Assembly: GCA_029052375.1 (NCBI GenBank)
Contig: JAIDJD010000111.1
Location: 1-7,285 of the forward strand
Direction of reading: 5' to 3'
DNA: 7,285 bases
Source: Duncaniella sp.
Lineage (GTDB): Bacteria; Bacteroidota; Bacteroidia; Bacteroidales; Muribaculaceae
Below the pieces are notes generated by a model that made no database searches, was not told the DNA's origin, and saw only the letters and a list, made by a program, of their open reading frames with translations. A program made the translations under genes and the position numbers. Below are positions 5,796 through 7,285 of the stretch, piece by piece; the first letter of the stretch is position 1, and every line of letters begins with the position of its first letter.

Positions 5796-5827
5796 CAAAA
5801 ATAGCAAATTCCGCTCAGATTTGCAAA
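5796..5827 (-). promoter_or_regulatory. Promoter of the NusG paralogue
   Basis: On the minus strand TTTG (5827-5824), a 20-base gap and TATTTTTG (5803-5796) fit the Bacteroidota promoter consensus exactly (TTTG, 19-21 bases, TAnnTTTG). Transcription should start near 5790, leaving a leader of about 50 bases. The leader holds three AACC repeats (at 5767-5764, 5761-5758 and 5754-5751) and a possible 5-codon reading frame at 5777-5760. Confidence 0.8.
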
Positions 5828-5852
5828 TATCGCATCATACTTTGTCACTTTG
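5820..5852 (+). promoter_or_regulatory. Candidate promoter of the barrel-protein gene
   Basis: On the plus strand TTTG (5820-5823), a 21-base gap and TCACTTTG (5845-5852) match the Bacteroidota promoter with one mismatch in the -7 box. The TTTG is the other half of the palindrome ATTTGCAAAT (5819-5828), whose opposite half is the -33 box of the divergent NusG-paralogue promoter. A start near 5858 would give a leader of about 57 bases. Confidence 0.45.
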
Positions 5853-5856
5853 GCCG

Positions 5857-5880
5857 TAACGATGCGTCTAACGATGCGTC
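5857..5880 (+). repeat. 12-bp perfect tandem duplication
   Basis: TAACGATGCGTC occurs twice in direct succession (5857-5868 and 5869-5880) in the divergent intergenic region. It begins where the candidate plus-strand transcript would start and about 30 bp upstream of the -33 box of the NusG-paralogue promoter. It could be a double binding site or a chance slippage duplication. Confidence 0.9.
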
Positions 5881-5914
5881 AGGGTGCATACCGGTGCGCC
5901 CTTCATAAACCATT

Positions 5915-6574
5915 ATGCAAATGATAAGATTTGAACTGACCTTGGCCTCGCTGCTTGTCTCGGCTCTACTGTCTCCGTCGGCTGTGCGGGCAGGCGAGTG
6001 GGGCGACAACCGTGTGTCTTTCAGCGGCACGCTTGTCTCCTCGGATGTCTATATGCTCGAGGGAGGATATCACCGTATGTTCGGGCCGTATTTCGGCATA
6101 GGCGGTGCGGCAGGACACTGGGCCAACTATTTTGCCGATGGCTATGCCTCAGGCAACGACTGGCATATAGACAGCGACTGCGAAAGGCCGGAAAATCTCT
6201 ATCTGCGTCCGTCGGTGGTGCTGAAGAGCCCCGGCGTCAACATCAGGTCTGTCAGGATGTGTCTCTACGCCGAGCCAGGACTTATGGTCAACATACCGTA
6301 TCAGCGCGTATGCATCGACAACACGAGCTGCTGGCCGCTGACAGAATATGAATACACAAGCACGTCGTCAGGACAGTGGCTTGCAGGAGAGCTTCGCGTG
6401 GGCCTCTATGCCGACTGGGGCCCATGCGGTTTCAGCCTCGGATACATAGTCAACAACCTCGACATCTACAGCCAGTATCGCCACCTGTCATACAGGGGCG
6501 TGGCTTTCAGCGGGTTTTACCCCGAGAAGCCCCTCATGCACGGCGTCTGTGCCTCGCTATCGTACAATTTCTGA
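5915..6574 (+). CDS. Exported protein, probable outer-membrane beta-barrel, function unknown
   Basis: The 219-residue product begins with a signal peptide (hydrophobic core about 8-19, likely cleavage after A-V-R-A26). The mature part is rich in aromatic and Gly residues arranged as alternating strands, such as YHRMFGPYFGIGGAAG (52-67), and it ends in S-Y-N-F219, the terminal aromatic typical of proteins inserted by the Bam machinery. Size suits a barrel of about eight strands. Six Cys (89, 116, 133, 139, 171, 212) are all in the exported part, an even number that would allow disulphides. I do not recognise a named family. ATG 5915 is used here; ATG 5921, two codons later, is equally possible. 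It diverges from the NusG paralogue and converges with the LysR gene at a 3-bp gap. Confidence 0.75.
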   Translation: MQMIRFELTLASLLVSALLSPSAVRAGEWGDNRVSFSGTLVSSDVYMLEGGYHRMFGPYFGIGGAAGHWANYFADGYASGNDWHIDSDCERPENLYLRPSVVLKSPGVNIRSVRMCLYAEPGLMVNIPYQRVCIDNTSCWPLTEYEYTSTSSGQWLAGELRVGLYADWGPCGFSLGYIVNNLDIYSQYRHLSYRGVAFSGFYPEKPLMHGVCASLSYNF

Positions 6575-6596
6575 GAGTCAGAAGCTGAGGACTCTC
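6573..6596. terminator. Weak hairpin at the convergent gene ends
   Basis: GAGAGTC (6573-6579) and GACTCTC (6590-6596) form a 7-bp stem with a 10-base loop, spanning the stop codons of both the barrel-protein and LysR genes. It may serve as a shared terminator, since only three bases separate the genes. The stem is short and no T-tract follows, so the call is weak. Confidence 0.3.
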
Positions 6597-7285
6597 TCGC
6601 GTACAGCCGACGATTCCTTGAGCAGTTTTATGAACTCGAGAGCCGACTGCTTGCGGTAGGCGTTCTTGAGCATATGCACACAGCCGTCCATCTCGTTGGA
6701 GGGCACGTCGAGCCTGAGAGCCTTGATGCCGGCGGCGTTGTAGACGGTGGCTTCGGCAAGAACGGTGGCGAGGTTGCTCTGCTTGATGAGCTCGAGCAGG
6801 ATGTTGACCTCGTTCAGCTCGATGCGTATGTTGAGGCGCGGCCTCATCTTGGCTACGTGCTGTTCGAAGGCGTTGCGCGCCTGCAATCCCTTGGTAGGCA
6901 GGGCCAGATCGTATTTCTCAAGGTCGGCGAGAGTCACGCTCTTGTGCGAGGCCAGGGAGTGTGTCTTGCTGACGATGACGGCCAGATGGTTGTCGAAGAG
7001 CACGTGCGACTCCACCTCCTCGTTGCGTCTCGTGGGGCGGAATGCGAGCACGAAATCTATCTCGCGGGCCGTCAGCATATCCATCAGCTCGGCCATCGGT
7101 TTGTAGAAGATGTTGAGCCTGACCTTCGGATAGAGCTTCATGAAAGCCATAAGTGTCTCAGTGAGTATCGGGCTGAACGAGTAGGTGACGCCTATGTTGA
7201 GTGTCCCGGCGAGCATCTTCTGCAGGTCATGCATACGTTCTGTGCAGGCAGTTGCGTCGCGGGCGGTCTGGAGGGCCAGCGGGAG
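6578..7285 (-). CDS. LysR-type transcriptional regulator (partial, N-terminus off the window)
   Basis: The frame is open from the right edge to TGA at 6580-6578, giving 235 residues of the C-terminal part of a LysR-family regulator. The visible part starts in the linker helix (LPLALQTARDATACTERM) and continues with the effector-binding domain, whose first strand is A-G-T-L-N-I-G-V. Family features include SPILTETLMAFMKLYPKVRL, the M-L-T-A-R-E-I-D-F segment, H-L-A-V-I-V-S after the first subdomain, and LLELIKQSNLATVLAEATV. The missing portion, roughly 65-70 residues, should hold the winged helix-turn-helix. The Met at 7234-7232 is internal and not the start. The effector cannot be named. LysR proteins usually control a divergent neighbour, which would lie beyond the right edge. 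Confidence 0.9.
   Translation of the reverse strand, partial: LPLALQTARDATACTERMHDLQKMLAGTLNIGVTYSFSPILTETLMAFMKLYPKVRLNIFYKPMAELMDMLTAREIDFVLAFRPTRRNEEVESHVLFDNHLAVIVSKTHSLASHKSVTLADLEKYDLALPTKGLQARNAFEQHVAKMRPRLNIRIELNEVNILLELIKQSNLATVLAEATVYNAAGIKALRLDVPSNEMDGCVHMLKNAYRKQSALEFIKLLKESSAVRERVLSF

Noticed and set aside
5837..5844. ATACTTTG as a -7 box for the barrel gene
   Set aside because: It fits TAnnTTTG only if one base is dropped, and its nearest upstream TTTG is about 13 bases away; TCACTTTG at 5845-5852 has better spacing.
6578..7234. Complete 218-residue protein starting at the Met at 7234
   Set aside because: The frame stays open to the window edge with LysR linker-helix sequence, so the Met is internal and the gene is truncated by the window.
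1..7285. CRISPR array, insertion sequence, toxin-antitoxin or phage-defence module
   Set aside because: No spaced repeats, terminal inverted repeats, transposase or nuclease motifs were seen; the window reads as housekeeping and envelope genes.

Overview
The window looks like an ordinary chromosomal stretch of a fairly GC-rich member of the Bacteroidales. The strongest evidence is promoter sequence: boxes matching the Bacteroidota pattern TTTG, a spacer of about 19-21 bases, then TAnnTTTG occur upstream of several genes. Most starts lack a clear Shine-Dalgarno sequence, there is a UpxY-like NusG paralogue, and the proteins resemble Bacteroidota versions of their families. A gut lineage such as Muribaculaceae or Rikenellaceae would fit the base composition, but that is a guess. 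No rRNA, tRNA, CRISPR array, insertion sequence or phage gene was found.

Layout. Bases 1-120 hold the C-terminal end of an unrecognised plus-strand gene, followed by a hairpin (154-187) that can terminate both converging transcripts. From 4024 down to 290 the minus strand carries four genes in reading order: nicotinate phosphoribosyltransferase (pncB), a tRNA-dihydrouridine synthase (dus), an exported alpha/beta hydrolase, and a Bcp/PrxQ-type thiol peroxidase. The last three are spaced 15 and 12 bp apart and look like one transcription unit. The 93 bp between pncB and dus contains a hairpin that places the pncB stop codon at its tip, and possible dus promoter boxes. At 4025-4145 a divergent intergenic region feeds a plus-strand pair: a MmcQ/YjbR-family protein and a flavoredoxin-type flavin reductase, which overlap by 65 bp and end at a 15-bp perfect hairpin. 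Facing them on the minus strand is a stand-alone NusG paralogue. Its promoter region (5738-5914) is shared with a divergent plus-strand gene for a small exported, probably outer-membrane beta-barrel protein. The window ends with a LysR-type regulator on the minus strand, cut at the right edge before its DNA-binding domain.

The genes do not form one pathway. They cover NAD salvage, tRNA modification, peroxide defence, flavin redox chemistry, transcription elongation control and the envelope. No clearly new system is visible. The points most worth a second look are the nusG/barrel-gene divergent promoter region, with its palindromic shared -33 element and a 12-bp tandem repeat; the orphan state of the NusG paralogue; the long mmcQ/flavoredoxin overlap, which one base in an A-run would convert to an ATGA junction; and the hairpin around the pncB stop codon.
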